From: Maricaulis sp048268525
GTDB lineage: Bacteria > Pseudomonadota > Alphaproteobacteria > Caulobacterales > Maricaulaceae
Assembly (NCBI RefSeq): GCF_048268525.1
Contig: NZ_JBLWVH010000007.1
Location: 51,914 to 115,913 of the forward strand
Reading direction: 5' to 3'
Length of the DNA stretch: 64,000 bases
A model generated the notes under the pieces. It was given only the letters and a program-made list of their open reading frames with translations, did no database searches and was not told where the DNA came from. Position 1 is the first letter of the stretch, and each line of letters opens with the position of its first letter. This document shows, piece by piece, positions 1 through 8,344 of this stretch. A program made the translations under genes and the position numbers.

Positions 1-426
1 GGCCGTCGACTGGCCGATGAAGCCCGTCGGCTCCTCCGATGTCTTGCGGCTGCCGGTCCTGGCCTCCTCGCCCAGGGCGGCGGCGACAGCGGCGATCATG
101 TCGTCGAGGTCAAATGGCTTGGGCAGGTATTCGAAGACCCCGCCCTTTGCGGCGTTGATGGCCGTCGACGCGGTCGCCTGGGCGCTCATGACAATGACCG
201 GCATTTGTGGCCGCAGGCGTGAAACAAGGCCGAGGTTTTCGAGGAAATTGGTGCCGTCCAACAGGACATCGGCAAGCAGCAGATCGCCCTCACCATTGCG
301 AATCCACGACAAGGCGGTGTCCGGCGAAGCCGTGGCCCGGACCTGGTATCCCGCCGACCCGAGCGCGCGGGACAGGATCAGTTTCAGGCTTTCATCATCT
401 TCAAGCAACAGGATGCGGGCGGTCAC
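1..426 (-). CDS. ntrC: Nitrogen regulation response regulator NtrC (5' part only)
   Basis: The first 142 codons of a gene that runs off the left edge of the window. It starts with GTG and reads VTARILLLEDDESLKL, a receiver domain. The acidic pair EDD, the phospho-acceptor Asp in LLLADVLLDG, a Ser in VIVMSAQ at the usual Thr/Ser site, and Lys in YLPKPFD are all present. The expected AAA+ sigma-54 interaction domain and Fis-type helix-turn-helix would lie outside the window. It overlaps the ntrB stop by 4 bases (GTGA), so the two are translationally coupled. By family knowledge NtrC is phosphorylated by NtrB and activates nitrogen-assimilation genes with sigma-54. Identity as NtrC rather than another NtrC-family regulator rests mainly on the dusB-ntrB-ntrC order. 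Confidence 0.9.
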   Translation of the reverse strand, partial: MTARILLLEDDESLKLILSRALGSAGYQVRATASPDTALSWIRNGEGDLLLADVLLDGTNFLENLGLVSRLRPQMPVIVMSAQATASTAINAAKGGVFEYLPKPFDLDDMIAAVAAALGEEARTGSRKTSEEPTGFIGQSTA

Positions 427-1472
427 GGCATGTCCTTCGTGGAAATCGGCAGGCGGATATTGAATGTGGTCGAGCCCGGGCGGCTCTCGAAGTCGATCTG
501 GCCATCATGCAAGGCGGCGATACGGGCAGCGAAAGCCAGACCCAACCCCTCGCCTGCCGGCTTGGTTGTCACGAAGGGCGTGAAAATGCCCGGACCAAGC
601 GCTTCGGGAATGCCCGGACCATTGTCGCGAACCGACAGGACCAGGGGCGTCGGATGCCCGCTGGACCGGCTTTTGGGGCCGGCATCGAACCGGGTTTCCA
701 CAATAATCGCGGCGGCGCTGTCTGATCGGACGGCATCATGGGCGTTTTGCAGCAGGTTCAGGACAGCCTGCATCAACAGGTCCGGATCGCCATCAATGGT
801 TGGCAAGGACGGGTCGAAGTTTTCGCGCAGCACGCCCACCGTGTCCGGATCCGCACGATTGAGGCTTTCCATCGCGCTGACGGCCAGCAGGTTGAGGTTT
901 ATCTCGGACCTGTCACCCAGGCGAATATCGCCGACCCGGCTCCAATGATCGGCAAGCCGGGTGATCCGGTCGACATCCTGGATGATCAGCCGGGCCAGGT
1001 CGCGGGCTCCATCGATCTCGTTTTCACGCCGGATCAGCTGCGCGGCTCCACGAACGCTGGCGAGCGGGTTTTTCAACTCGTGTGCGAGCATGCGGCCGAA
1101 ACCGAGCGCCGGCGCTTCGGACGCCTTCGCTCCCATGGACTGATGTGGCAGGACGGACAGGACCAGTTGATCATGTTGGTCCGACCAGCGGGCGTGTACA
1201 TCATAGGGACCTGTCCCGCCGAGCATGCGCCCGAGCGCAACCAGTGTACGGCGGGCGCCGCAGGCCTGATCGATAATGTCGGCCAGGTGCGAACAGGTGG
1301 CCGACAGACCACCGAACCGCCCCTTGCGCATGTGCCGGATCGACAGCCCCAACCATTCCTCGGCCCGGGTATTGGCCCATTCACACTGCGCGCCGGCGGA
1401 AAAAACCAGTATCGGGATCGCAGCCTGGTCGGCGCCCAAGCTGGCCGGGCTGGGTGCGCTGACCGTCGTCAT
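423..1472 (-). CDS. ntrB: Nitrogen regulation sensor histidine kinase NtrB
   Basis: A soluble two-component kinase of 349 residues starting MTTVSAPSP. An N-terminal PAS-like region is followed by the phospho-acceptor His box GRMLAHELKNPLASVRG, then the ATP-binding boxes NLLQNAHDAV (N box), VRDNGPGIPE (G1) and GEGLGLAFA (G2). No membrane segment is visible, as expected for the GlnL/NtrB family. It would phosphorylate or dephosphorylate NtrC according to PII signalling. I chose the inner ATG at 1472 because it overlaps the dusB stop as ATGA; a longer reading to 1547 would lie inside dusB and looks non-protein-like. It sits in the dusB-ntrB-ntrC operon typical of alphaproteobacteria. Confidence 0.93.
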   Translation of the reverse strand: MTTVSAPSPASLGADQAAIPILVFSAGAQCEWANTRAEEWLGLSIRHMRKGRFGGLSATCSHLADIIDQACGARRTLVALGRMLGGTGPYDVHARWSDQHDQLVLSVLPHQSMGAKASEAPALGFGRMLAHELKNPLASVRGAAQLIRRENEIDGARDLARLIIQDVDRITRLADHWSRVGDIRLGDRSEINLNLLAVSAMESLNRADPDTVGVLRENFDPSLPTIDGDPDLLMQAVLNLLQNAHDAVRSDSAAAIIVETRFDAGPKSRSSGHPTPLVLSVRDNGPGIPEALGPGIFTPFVTTKPAGEGLGLAFAARIAALHDGQIDFESRPGSTTFNIRLPISTKDMP

Positions 1473-2467
1473 GCGACCAACCGGCCCTTGAGATTGCGCA
1501 GGGCGTTGAGCGCGGCGTGCACATCGCGCGGCACATCCGACCGGCACAGGCTGGCCCGCTGGGCGCGAACCCAGTCAACATCCTCGCTGACGCACTCGAC
1601 ATCGCAAAAACTGGCGAAATGCTTGCGCATCATGCGGATACCCAGTCCTTCGCCATAGTGCACAAGACTGTCCTCGAACTGCTGGCCCAGCGCGTCGATC
1701 TTGTCGTTCCAGGGCGTTTCGACCGATGGCTGTCCCAGTAGTTCGCGGCCAATCTCGCCCAGCAGCCAGGGCCGCCCCTGGGCGGCGCGGCCGACCATGA
1801 CAGCCGCCGCTCCGGACTGGCTCAACGCTGTGCGGGCATCGGCGGTGGTGTGAATATCGCCATTGACGATGACCGGCAGGTCGACGGCCTCGACCACCTT
1901 TCGCACGGCAGCCCAATCGGCCTCACCCTTGTAGAATTGCTGCCGGGTCCGCCCATGCACGGTGAACAGTTTCACACCGGCATCGCGGGCCCGTCTGGCG
2001 AGGTCGGGCGCGTTGAGACTGGCATGGTCCCAGCCGAGCCGCATCTTCAAGGTGACCGGCTTGCTGGTCGCGCCGACGGTGGCTTCGATCAGGGTCAGGG
2101 CGTGGTCGAGATCGCGCATCAGGGCCGAGCCGGACAGGCCCTTTGTTACCTGGCGAGCCGGGCAACCCATATTGATATCAATGATTTCTGCGCCTGCATC
2201 CTCGGCAATCCGGGCCCCTTCCGACATCCAGTGGGCCTGCCGTCCGGCGAGCTGGATAACGCAAGGCTTCAACGAGGCGTCGAGTGCCGCCTTGCGGATC
2301 ATGTCGCGGCGACCGGCGGCCAGCGCGTCCGAAGCGACCATTTCGGAGACCACCATGCCGGCTCCGAAACGCTGCGCCTGGCGCCGGAACGGCAAGTCTG
2401 TCACACCCGACATCGGCGCCAGGACCGTCGGTATTTCAATGGCGTGGCTGTCGATTGAAAAGCGCAT
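1469..2467 (-). CDS. dusB: tRNA-dihydrouridine synthase (DusB/NifR3 family)
   Basis: A flavoenzyme of 332 residues that reduces uridine to dihydrouridine in tRNA. The N-terminal FMN-binding motif LAPMSGVTDLPFRR and the catalytic Cys in DINMGCPARQV are present, followed by the TIM-barrel strands KMRLGW, VHGRTRQQFYKG and VNGDIHT. The ATG at 2467 puts 16 residues before the APM motif, as in DusB; a TTG four codons upstream (2479), closer to a GAGG, is possible. It is first in the dusB-ntrB-ntrC operon, the classic nifR3 arrangement. It diverges from ispDF, leaving about 80 bases for two promoters. Confidence 0.94.
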   Translation of the reverse strand: MRFSIDSHAIEIPTVLAPMSGVTDLPFRRQAQRFGAGMVVSEMVASDALAAGRRDMIRKAALDASLKPCVIQLAGRQAHWMSEGARIAEDAGAEIIDINMGCPARQVTKGLSGSALMRDLDHALTLIEATVGATSKPVTLKMRLGWDHASLNAPDLARRARDAGVKLFTVHGRTRQQFYKGEADWAAVRKVVEAVDLPVIVNGDIHTTADARTALSQSGAAAVMVGRAAQGRPWLLGEIGRELLGQPSVETPWNDKIDALGQQFEDSLVHYGEGLGIRMMRKHFASFCDVECVSEDVDWVRAQRASLCRSDVPRDVHAALNALRNLKGRLVA

Positions 2468-2550
2468 GCGGCTGGACAAATCCTCGGTGTGCGTCGTAAG
2501 GCCAAAGGCTAGCGATTATGCTGCGCTGCGGCAATGCACGAGGCCTGTTG

Positions 2551-3702
2551 ATGAAGATCGGTGCTGTGATTGTGGCCGCCGGACGCGGTGAGCGGGCCGG
2601 TGGCGGGGTGCCCAAACAGTATCGGCGACTGGGTGGCTTCTTCATTCTCACCCATACGCTTCTTCGTCTGCTTCATCGTGAGGTGTTCGACAGCATCATC
2701 GTGGTGGTCAATCCGGCCGATGCCGACCACATCGCCGCCGTTGAGACCGAACTCGGCATTAAATTGGACACAGTGCCCGGCGGCGCGACCCGGACCGCCT
2801 CGGTCCGCGCCGGTCTGGACCGGGCCCGTGATCTGTGTCTCGACGCGGTGATGATCCATGATGCGGCCCGGCCATTCCTCGGCGACGCGCTGATCGACCG
2901 TCTCGTGAAGGCCCTCGACGAGCATCCGGCCGTGATCCCGGCCCTGCCGGTTGCCGATGCCCTGTTTCGTGGCGAAGACGTGACCATGGGTGAGCCGGTC
3001 TCCCGCGATGGTCTCTACGCCGCTCAAACGCCGCAAGCCTTCCATCTCGCGCCGTTACTCAAAGCCTATGCGCAACTGGGTGACACTGCCCTGCCCGATG
3101 ATGCCGCGGTGATCCGCGCGGCGGGGGGTGAGGTGGCGCTGGTGGCCGGTGAGGCGGAGAATTTCAAACTCACCACGCCGGAGGATTTCATCCGCGCAGA
3201 AAGACAGATCATGAGCGAGACGATCACCGTCACTGGCCAGGGCTATGACGTACACCGGCTCGAGCCCGCCGACGTGATGTGGCTGTGCGGGATCGAGATC
3301 CGGGCCGGGCTGGGCCTTGTCGGGCATTCCGACGCCGATGCCGGCTTGCATGCGCTTACCGACGCCATACTGGGCGCGGCAGGCGCGGGCGATATCGGTC
3401 AGCATTTCCCGCCTTCGGATCCGCAATGGAAGGGCGCAGCGTCAGACGCCTTCCTCTTGCACGCCATCAAACTCCTGCAAGCCGCGGGCGGCGAGCTCGT
3501 CCATGCCGACATCACCCTGATCGCCGAACGGCCCAAGATCGGCCCCCATCGCGACGCCATGCGGGCACGGGTCGCGGAGCTGACCGGCCTGCCGGAGGCG
3601 CGAGTCAATATAAAGGCGACCACGACGGAAAAACTCGGCTTTACGGGGCGCGGCGAAGGCCTGGCTGCCCAGGCCATTGTGACAGCGAGACTGACATCAT
3701 GA
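2551..3702 (+). CDS. ispDF: Bifunctional IspD/IspF (MEP pathway)
   Basis: A fusion protein of about 383 residues. The N-terminal half is a 2-C-methyl-D-erythritol 4-phosphate cytidylyltransferase (VIVAAGRGERAGGGVPKQY, and IHDAARPF). The C-terminal half is the 2,4-cyclodiphosphate synthase, with GYDVHRLEP, the metal-binding GHSDADAGLHALTDA and GDIGQHFPPSD. The fusion is usual in alphaproteobacteria. The start at MKIGAVIVAAG has a weak GAGG upstream; an ATG at 2518 would add 11 residues that do not resemble the family. It overlaps cinA by 4 bases. The other MEP gene in this window, dxr, lies far to the right at 59-60 kb. Confidence 0.95.
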   Translation: MKIGAVIVAAGRGERAGGGVPKQYRRLGGFFILTHTLLRLLHREVFDSIIVVVNPADADHIAAVETELGIKLDTVPGGATRTASVRAGLDRARDLCLDAVMIHDAARPFLGDALIDRLVKALDEHPAVIPALPVADALFRGEDVTMGEPVSRDGLYAAQTPQAFHLAPLLKAYAQLGDTALPDDAAVIRAAGGEVALVAGEAENFKLTTPEDFIRAERQIMSETITVTGQGYDVHRLEPADVMWLCGIEIRAGLGLVGHSDADAGLHALTDAILGAAGAGDIGQHFPPSDPQWKGAASDAFLLHAIKLLQAAGGELVHADITLIAERPKIGPHRDAMRARVAELTGLPEARVNIKATTTEKLGFTGRGEGLAAQAIVTARLTS

Positions 3703-4199
3703 TGTTCAACCACGCCCTGATCGAGCAGGCCGAAACCCTGATTGACCGCGCCCGCACCGCCGGCGTGATGGTCGCCACAGCGGAAAGCTGCACCGGCGGG
3801 CTGGTCGCCGGCCTTTTGACCGAAATCCCCGGCTCGTCAGACGTGGTCGACCGCGGATTCGTCACCTATTCCGACGCAGCCAAGACCGAGATGCTGGGCA
3901 TTCCGGCGCGGGTGATCACGGCCAATGGCGCGGTCTCCAGCGAAGTCGCCCGGCGGATGGCCGATGAAGCCCTTTTGCGCTCGAACGCCGACATCGCCGT
4001 CTCGATCACCGGCATTGCCGGACCGGGTGGCTCCGAGCACAAACCGGCTGGCCTGGTGCATTTCGGCCTCGCCTGCCGCGACAAGCCGACCCGTACCGAG
4101 GTCTGCCGCTTCGGCGACCGGGGCCGTGACGCGGTCCGCCTGGCCAGCGTGGCCATGGCGCTGGACCTGCTAGCCGATGGCGTTGATCTCTTCGGCTAG
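3699..4199 (+). CDS. CinA C-terminal domain protein (nicotinamide-nucleotide amidase, PncC-like)
   Basis: A protein of 166 residues consisting only of the CinA C-terminal domain. The family motifs TAESCTGGLVAGLLTEIPGS and SITGIAGPGG are clear. Stand-alone members of this family deamidate NMN to nicotinic acid mononucleotide in NAD recycling; that activity is from family knowledge. The start overlaps the ispDF stop (ATGA), so the two genes are coupled. The 3' end overlaps the convergent ratA/coq10-like gene by 30 bases, so the two ends share coding DNA on both strands. Confidence 0.88.
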   Translation: MMFNHALIEQAETLIDRARTAGVMVATAESCTGGLVAGLLTEIPGSSDVVDRGFVTYSDAAKTEMLGIPARVITANGAVSSEVARRMADEALLRSNADIAVSITGIAGPGGSEHKPAGLVHFGLACRDKPTRTEVCRFGDRGRDAVRLASVAMALDLLADGVDLFG

Positions 4200-4670
4200 G
4201 TCGAGGGCGGGATCACCGCAGGTTTGATAGCGACGCTCGGCCTCGGCCGAGAATTTCCCGATCAGGACCCGGCCGGCACGCTCGCGATTGCTCTCCAGCA
4301 GCATTTGCAGGATGGCATTCTTAAAGGCAGCACGGATCGAAAAATCGACCAGGCAGGACCCGTCGGTCAGGGCGTGAAAGCGCCAATGGTTTTCCAGCAC
4401 CCGGAAGGGCCCGGCGACAAAGCCGACATCGATCCGCCGCTCGGCCCGGTCGGCCTCGACCCTGGAGGTGAAACGCTCGGTGACGAATTTATAGCGCACG
4501 CGCGCTTCGGCGGTCATGTCCAGCCGTTCACCATCCCGGTCTTCGCGGATCACCCGCATGGCCGTGATCTGGGGGATGAATTCGGGGTAGCGACGGACAT
4601 CGCTGACCAGGTCATAAAGATCATCGGCGGCATGAAAGAGGCGCAGGCGTTCGCGGACTTCAACAACCAT
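4170..4670 (-). CDS. RatA/Coq10-family START-like (SRPBCC) protein
   Basis: A protein of 166 residues with the Coq10/RatA polyketide-cyclase fold. Its N-terminus contains FHAADDLYDLVSDVRRYPEFIP, and VDFSIRAAFKN lies in the second half. Mitochondrial Coq10 is a ubiquinone-binding chaperone; bacterial members are often named RatA, although a toxin role is not established outside Escherichia coli. The gene follows lipA closely on the same strand (34 bases apart) and probably shares its transcript. A respiratory quinone role would fit the lipoate and pyruvate dehydrogenase neighbourhood, but this is inference. Confidence 0.88.
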   Translation of the reverse strand: MVVEVRERLRLFHAADDLYDLVSDVRRYPEFIPQITAMRVIREDRDGERLDMTAEARVRYKFVTERFTSRVEADRAERRIDVGFVAGPFRVLENHWRFHALTDGSCLVDFSIRAAFKNAILQMLLESNRERAGRVLIGKFSAEAERRYQTCGDPALDLAEEINAIG

Positions 4671-4704
4671 CTTAGCCCCCTGCCCCTGATCCTGCCCGCC
4701 GGGT

Positions 4705-5682
4705 CTAACCGCGTGCCATCATCTGCTCACGCGCCGCGCGCAGCTTGGCGAAATCATCACCGGCATGGTGGCTCGAGCGGGTCAGCGGCGTCGCCGAGAC
4801 CATCAGGAAACCCTTGGCGCGGGCGATCGTCTCATAGGCCTTGAACTCGTCAGGGTGCACGAAGCGGTCAACGGCGGCATGCTTGCGGGTCGGCTGCAGA
4901 TACTGGCCGATGGTGAGAAAATCGATGCCGGCAGAACGCATATCGTCCATCACCTGCATGACTTCTTCCTTGCTCTCGCCCAGCCCGACCATGATGCCCG
5001 ACTTGGTGAATTGCGCCGGATCGCGATCCTTCACGCTCTCCAGCAATCGCAGGGAATGGAAATAGCGCGCGCCCGGGCGGATCGACAGATACAAGCGCGG
5101 CACGGTTTCCAGATTGTGGTTGAACACGTCCGGCCTGGCATCGATCACGGCTTCGGCGGCGCCCGGCTTGCGCAGGAAGTCCGGCGTGAGAATTTCAATC
5201 GTCGTGGTCGGCGTCGCGGCGCGGATCGCCTCGATCACATCAACAAAATGCTGCGCCCCTCCATCATCGAGATCATCCCGGTCCACCGAGGTGATCACGA
5301 CATGATTGAGCCCCATCTGGGCGACGGCCTCGGCCACACGGCGCGGCTCGTCGGTATCGACGGCTGCCGGCAGGCCGGTCTTGACGTTACAGAAGGAACA
5401 GGCCCGGGTGCAGGTATCGCCCAGGATCATGAACGTGGCGTGCTTTTGCTCCCAGCATTCACCAATATTGGGACAGCCCGCCTCCTCGCACACCGTCACC
5501 AGACCGCCATCCTTGACGATTTTCTGGGTCTCGGAAAACGTCTTGCCCAGCGGCGCCTTGACCCGGATCCAGTCCGGCTTGCGAAGCACCGGCGTATCCG
5601 CCCGCTTCTGCTTCTCCGGATGGCGAGCCGCACGCGCGTCAGAGGCAGCGGAACGGGTGGTATTGTCAATCAGATTGGCCAT
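4705..5682 (-). CDS. lipA: Lipoyl synthase LipA
   Basis: A radical SAM enzyme of 325 residues that inserts two sulfurs into octanoyl groups on lipoyl domains. Both iron-sulfur sites are visible: the auxiliary cluster in CEEAGCPNIGECW and the SAM cluster in CTRACSFCNV. The C-terminal RSSHHAGD block closes the family pattern. Its substrates include the lipoyl domains of PdhB and PdhC encoded at 21.6-25.2 kb. In Caulobacter, as I recall, lipA lies directly beside lpd. Here about 11 kb of accessory genes separate it from lpdA at 17.1 kb. Confidence 0.97.
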   Translation of the reverse strand: MANLIDNTTRSAASDARAARHPEKQKRADTPVLRKPDWIRVKAPLGKTFSETQKIVKDGGLVTVCEEAGCPNIGECWEQKHATFMILGDTCTRACSFCNVKTGLPAAVDTDEPRRVAEAVAQMGLNHVVITSVDRDDLDDGGAQHFVDVIEAIRAATPTTTIEILTPDFLRKPGAAEAVIDARPDVFNHNLETVPRLYLSIRPGARYFHSLRLLESVKDRDPAQFTKSGIMVGLGESKEEVMQVMDDMRSAGIDFLTIGQYLQPTRKHAAVDRFVHPDEFKAYETIARAKGFLMVSATPLTRSSHHAGDDFAKLRAAREQMMARG

Positions 5683-5868
5683 GGGGGCGATGTATGATGC
5701 GGGGCGCGATGTGGCAAGGTTTTGGGGCTGTGGTGGGGTGCAAAGCTGCCGGGCACCACCTACTCCAAGTGGAAATCACAAGACATTAAAAATATTGGCA
5801 ATAATTTGTTAGAAGTAGACCAATTAGATTGCAAATCATATGCGAATTAATATAGACTAATTCGCGCT
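5683..5868. other. AT-rich spacer at the left edge of a low-GC islet
   Basis: Between the lipA start and the stop of the TIR-like gene the composition shifts sharply. The first 70 bases are GC-rich like the flanks, while 5770-5868 is rich in A and T, with runs such as attaaaaatattgg. No gene, direct repeat or integrase site was recognised. The switch marks the left boundary of the foreign-looking segment. Confidence 0.5.
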
Positions 5869-6696
5869 CTATTCACTACTATCCTCATCATTTAACAAAA
5901 TGTGAAGCGCATTCTGATTGTTTTTATTCTGGACTTTATCCAAGGCGAGCTCATCTATAATCCTCATGTATTCCGATAAGCCATTTATATTCGAATTAGG
6001 GTCAAAATCAGGGAATCTACTCGTCGCGTTCGAATTTATCGAATTAGATATTGCGCGAGTATCGCGCGCGATCTGCTGAACCGAATTCTCAAGGAACTCC
6101 ATTCTTACCTGCATCTGCTCATCGCCCTCAAACTGCCGAGGGAGCGCTGGGTCAATAGCTAGAAGGTCCACCAAGGAATTACCTAGGATCTCCTCTTGAG
6201 AATCTTTCGCCGTGGAAATTAGTGCCTCTCTAATTTCTTGCTGAGCTCGTAGAACTCCAGAATGCCGCAGTGATGCTGGATAATCTAAAATTCGAATGCC
6301 GCTGATGTCGAAGGGACGCCTAGTTTTATCATCTTTGATCAGGACAACAGGTTTTCCAAATGCCTGTCGCAAGCCAAGCTCGAACATTACATTGGGATTT
6401 AGAGTGCTTAGGTCACAGACTGCCATCTCAGCATGTAGAAGGCGCCTCAGGATATCGAGGTGAATCATGTTGGTGTTTTTTACGTGATCCGCCCGAAGTG
6501 GTCGGTAAAGGCCTTTACAAGCAGGTTCAATAACGCCGTCGAACACTTCCTTAAAATGGTTCTCGCCGTAACCTTCAGGCGTCGATATCGGAGTGATTAT
6601 GAAGCACTCAGCCTGTGAAACTCCTTCCTTTGATTCTCCGGACGTATCAGAAGGCTCCGACTTGGTTGAATTTGTTGGTTTCTTCTTGCTAGCCAT
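5869..6696 (-). CDS. Nucleoside-deoxyribosyltransferase/TIR-like protein, possible defence effector
   Basis: A soluble protein of 275 residues. After a Lys/Ser-rich leader (residues 1-28) comes CFIITPIS (31-38), then VCDLSTLNPNVMFELGLRQA (93-112) followed by FGKPVVLIKD. This matches the nucleoside 2-deoxyribosyltransferase / TIR-like Rossmannoid pattern; Asp95 and Glu106 sit where catalytic acids are expected. The C-terminal third is Asn/Asp-rich and contains a probable helical stretch near MEFLENSVQQIARDTRAI. The gene is clearly richer in A and T than its neighbours, with codon use to match, suggesting horizontal acquisition. The in-frame TTG at 6708 is a less likely start than ATG at 6696. 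Whether it hydrolyses NAD or nucleotides is unknown, and no partner gene is adjacent. Confidence 0.7.
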   Translation of the reverse strand: MASKKKPTNSTKSEPSDTSGESKEGVSQAECFIITPISTPEGYGENHFKEVFDGVIEPACKGLYRPLRADHVKNTNMIHLDILRRLLHAEMAVCDLSTLNPNVMFELGLRQAFGKPVVLIKDDKTRRPFDISGIRILDYPASLRHSGVLRAQQEIREALISTAKDSQEEILGNSLVDLLAIDPALPRQFEGDEQMQVRMEFLENSVQQIARDTRAISNSINSNATSRFPDFDPNSNINGLSEYMRIIDELALDKVQNKNNQNALHILLNDEDSSE

Positions 6697-6930
6697 AAGA
6701 GCGACCAATCCACTTTAAGATGTTTAGGCAATGAGCACTCCACATCGTATCGAAGTCAATACCTCTCGATAAAGTGCGGAAATATGCGCTTACCTAGAGC
6801 AAACTCGCCAGCGAACTGCTCGCTAATCAAGAAGTGTTAGATGGGAGTGGTAATGGTACGGAGGGTGCCTACACACGCCATTTTCCGCGCTGAGCGCACC
6901 CCACCCCTTAAACCCCATGCCAGCCAGCGG

Positions 6931-7012
6931 GCCGTATCCGTTTCTTCAGGTCAAGGGCGCCGCAGGCGCCGCTTCGCGGGCTTGCCCCTTGAGCTGAAGA
7001 AACGGATACGGC
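6931..7012. repeat. Long palindrome, family A copy 1
   Basis: An inverted repeat. The left arm at 6931-6957 (beginning GCCGTATCCGTTTCTTCAG) pairs with 6986-7012. Arms match at 26 of 27 positions, around a GC-rich inner loop with its own small hairpin. The core GTTTCTTCAG(G)TCAAGGG is shared with the palindrome at 21084-21165, but the outer ten bases differ between copies while staying self-complementary. It lies in non-coding DNA. Confidence 0.8.
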
Positions 7013-7127
7013 GATCTCCCGGCAATGGGTTTATGGCCCGGAGCGCGCTCGGCGCGCTTGTTTTATGTCTGGGAGGTGCGCGCTTGGCGCGCTTGATTGA
7101 CGAGCTGTGGGATCGCCAGGCTCGCCT

Positions 7128-7235
7128 CCCCATTTTTCCCGGACGCGCCTCGGCGCGATCCGGGATCTGCCGGAAACGCTTTGCTTGAAGGGTCGCTCGG
7201 TGGGTCCCGGGTCTTCGCCCGGGAAAAATGAATGG
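7128..7235. repeat. Inverted repeat with nested hairpins
   Basis: The outer arms are ATTTTTCCCGG (7132-7142) and CCGGGAAAAAT (7219-7229), flanked by CCCC and GGGG. Inside are two further hairpins, CGCGCCTCGGCGCG near 7144 and CCCGGGTCTTCGCCCGGG ending near 7223. The layout resembles short interspersed palindromic elements of alphaproteobacteria. No second copy was found in the window. Confidence 0.6.
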
Positions 7236-7270
7236 GGGATGGGCGCCGCACTTTCCGATCCGCGATGCTG

Positions 7271-7386
7271 CCTTCCTTCTCCCTGGGGAGAAGGTGTCGC
7301 GGAGCGACGGATGAGGGGGATCAACACCCAGGCACCGGGATGTCCCCCACACCCGGCCTTCGGCCACCCTCTCCCAAGGGAGAGGG
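7271..7386. repeat. Interspersed palindromic element with four hairpins
   Basis: Reading left to right, there are hairpins CCTTCTCCC-T-GGGAGAAGG (7275-7294, with an extra G), GTCGC-GGA-GCGAC (7296-7308), GGCCTTCGGCC (7355-7365) and CCCTCTCCC-AA-GGGAGAGGG (7367-7386). Sequences of this form are recalled as common between genes in alphaproteobacteria. It ends about 75 bases before the DUF6090-type start codon and so probably lies in that gene's 5' region. Confidence 0.65.
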
Positions 7387-7459
7387 AATCCAAACCAGCC
7401 TTGCCTTGCCGGGCGCAACGCGCTCTTTAGAGACCGGCCTTTCGGCCCGGGGGGGAAGC

Positions 7460-8191
7460 ATGATCCTGCGTCGTCTTGCCATTGCCCTGCGCAAGCAGGA
7501 CTGGTTCACCGTGGTGATCGAAACGCTGATCGTGGTGTTCGGCGTGTTTATCGGTCTGCAGGTCAATAACTGGAATGAGGCGCGGCAGGAGCGGATCGAG
7601 ACGCACAGCCTGCTGGAGCGGCTGGAGCGTGATTTCGAGCAGCAATTGGCGCTGACCGAGAGCGGGATCGCGCGGCAATTGCTGTATCTGGAGGTCACGG
7701 AGCGCTTGATCACCGGTATCCGTGCCGGCCAGCTCGATGAGGACTTCCTTGCCTCCGACCTCGCCCTGGTGGATTCCATCGGCAGCATGCCGGCGCCGTC
7801 CGCCGCGTTCGAGGAATTGGTCTCGACGGGCCGGATGCGCCTGATCAGAAACGCGGCCTTGCGCGACGAACTCTACAGATATGACAGCTATACCGGATTC
7901 CTGCATCTCCAGTTCTCGCAAGTCGCCGAGCCGGTGGCCGAACTGAGCCGGGTCATCATCCGCGCGAAAACACTGGAACTGACCGGGCAACCCTCACAGA
8001 GGTTCGAACAGCTTGGCCGGGTTGAGGCGATCGATCACGCGGTTCTGCTGGAAGATCCGGACATCATGGATGCGCTGCAGAGTGCCTATATCACCCAGGA
8101 CAACACACACCTCATCCTGATAGCCCTGCGGGCGCGGATCGAGGGAATTCTCGACCTTCTGGCCGAGGAGCGCGGAGAACCGCACCCCTAG
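7460..8191 (+). CDS. DUF6090-type single-pass membrane protein
   Basis: A protein of 243 residues starting MILRRLAIALRKQDW. A membrane segment follows at about residues 18-36 (VVIETLIVVFGVFIGLQV), then the conserved NNWNEARQER and a long, mainly helical domain. This N-terminal pattern is typical of the DUF6090 family found in marine bacteria, whose function is unknown. The ATG at 7460 was chosen because it immediately precedes the conserved part and follows a GGGGGAAG purine run. The longer reading to 7232 would translate the palindromic element upstream. The gene stands alone. Confidence 0.75.
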   Translation: MILRRLAIALRKQDWFTVVIETLIVVFGVFIGLQVNNWNEARQERIETHSLLERLERDFEQQLALTESGIARQLLYLEVTERLITGIRAGQLDEDFLASDLALVDSIGSMPAPSAAFEELVSTGRMRLIRNAALRDELYRYDSYTGFLHLQFSQVAEPVAELSRVIIRAKTLELTGQPSQRFEQLGRVEAIDHAVLLEDPDIMDALQSAYITQDNTHLILIALRARIEGILDLLAEERGEPHP

Positions 8192-8344
8192 TCCGAAACC
8201 GGGCCAAGTGGCGATGTCGCCACCCTCTGCAGGCACTGCCAAAATGGTGCTCCTGAATGGTCAGATTGTGCCCGTGCAAGCTTGCACCACAACACAAACC
8301 CCCTAACCTCACCGCACCTTATTGTTTGTGTTGGGGATTCGGAT

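Larger units (their letters stand above)
6697..7459. other. Gene-free stretch filled with palindromic repeats
   Basis: About 760 bases between the TIR-like gene and the DUF6090-type gene. The first 200 bases (to about 6900) are of average composition and show no clear gene; they should hold the promoter of the TIR-like gene. From 6931 onward the DNA is a chain of inverted repeats (three are listed separately). ORFs that cross this part in several frames follow the repeats and are not believed to be genes. Confidence 0.6.

Noticed and set aside
6841..7418. Several ORFs (both strands) between 6.84 and 7.42 kb
   Set aside because: They translate the palindromic repeats, are rich in Arg/Pro/Ser, and differ in frame from one another. 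None has a motif or a ribosome-binding site.
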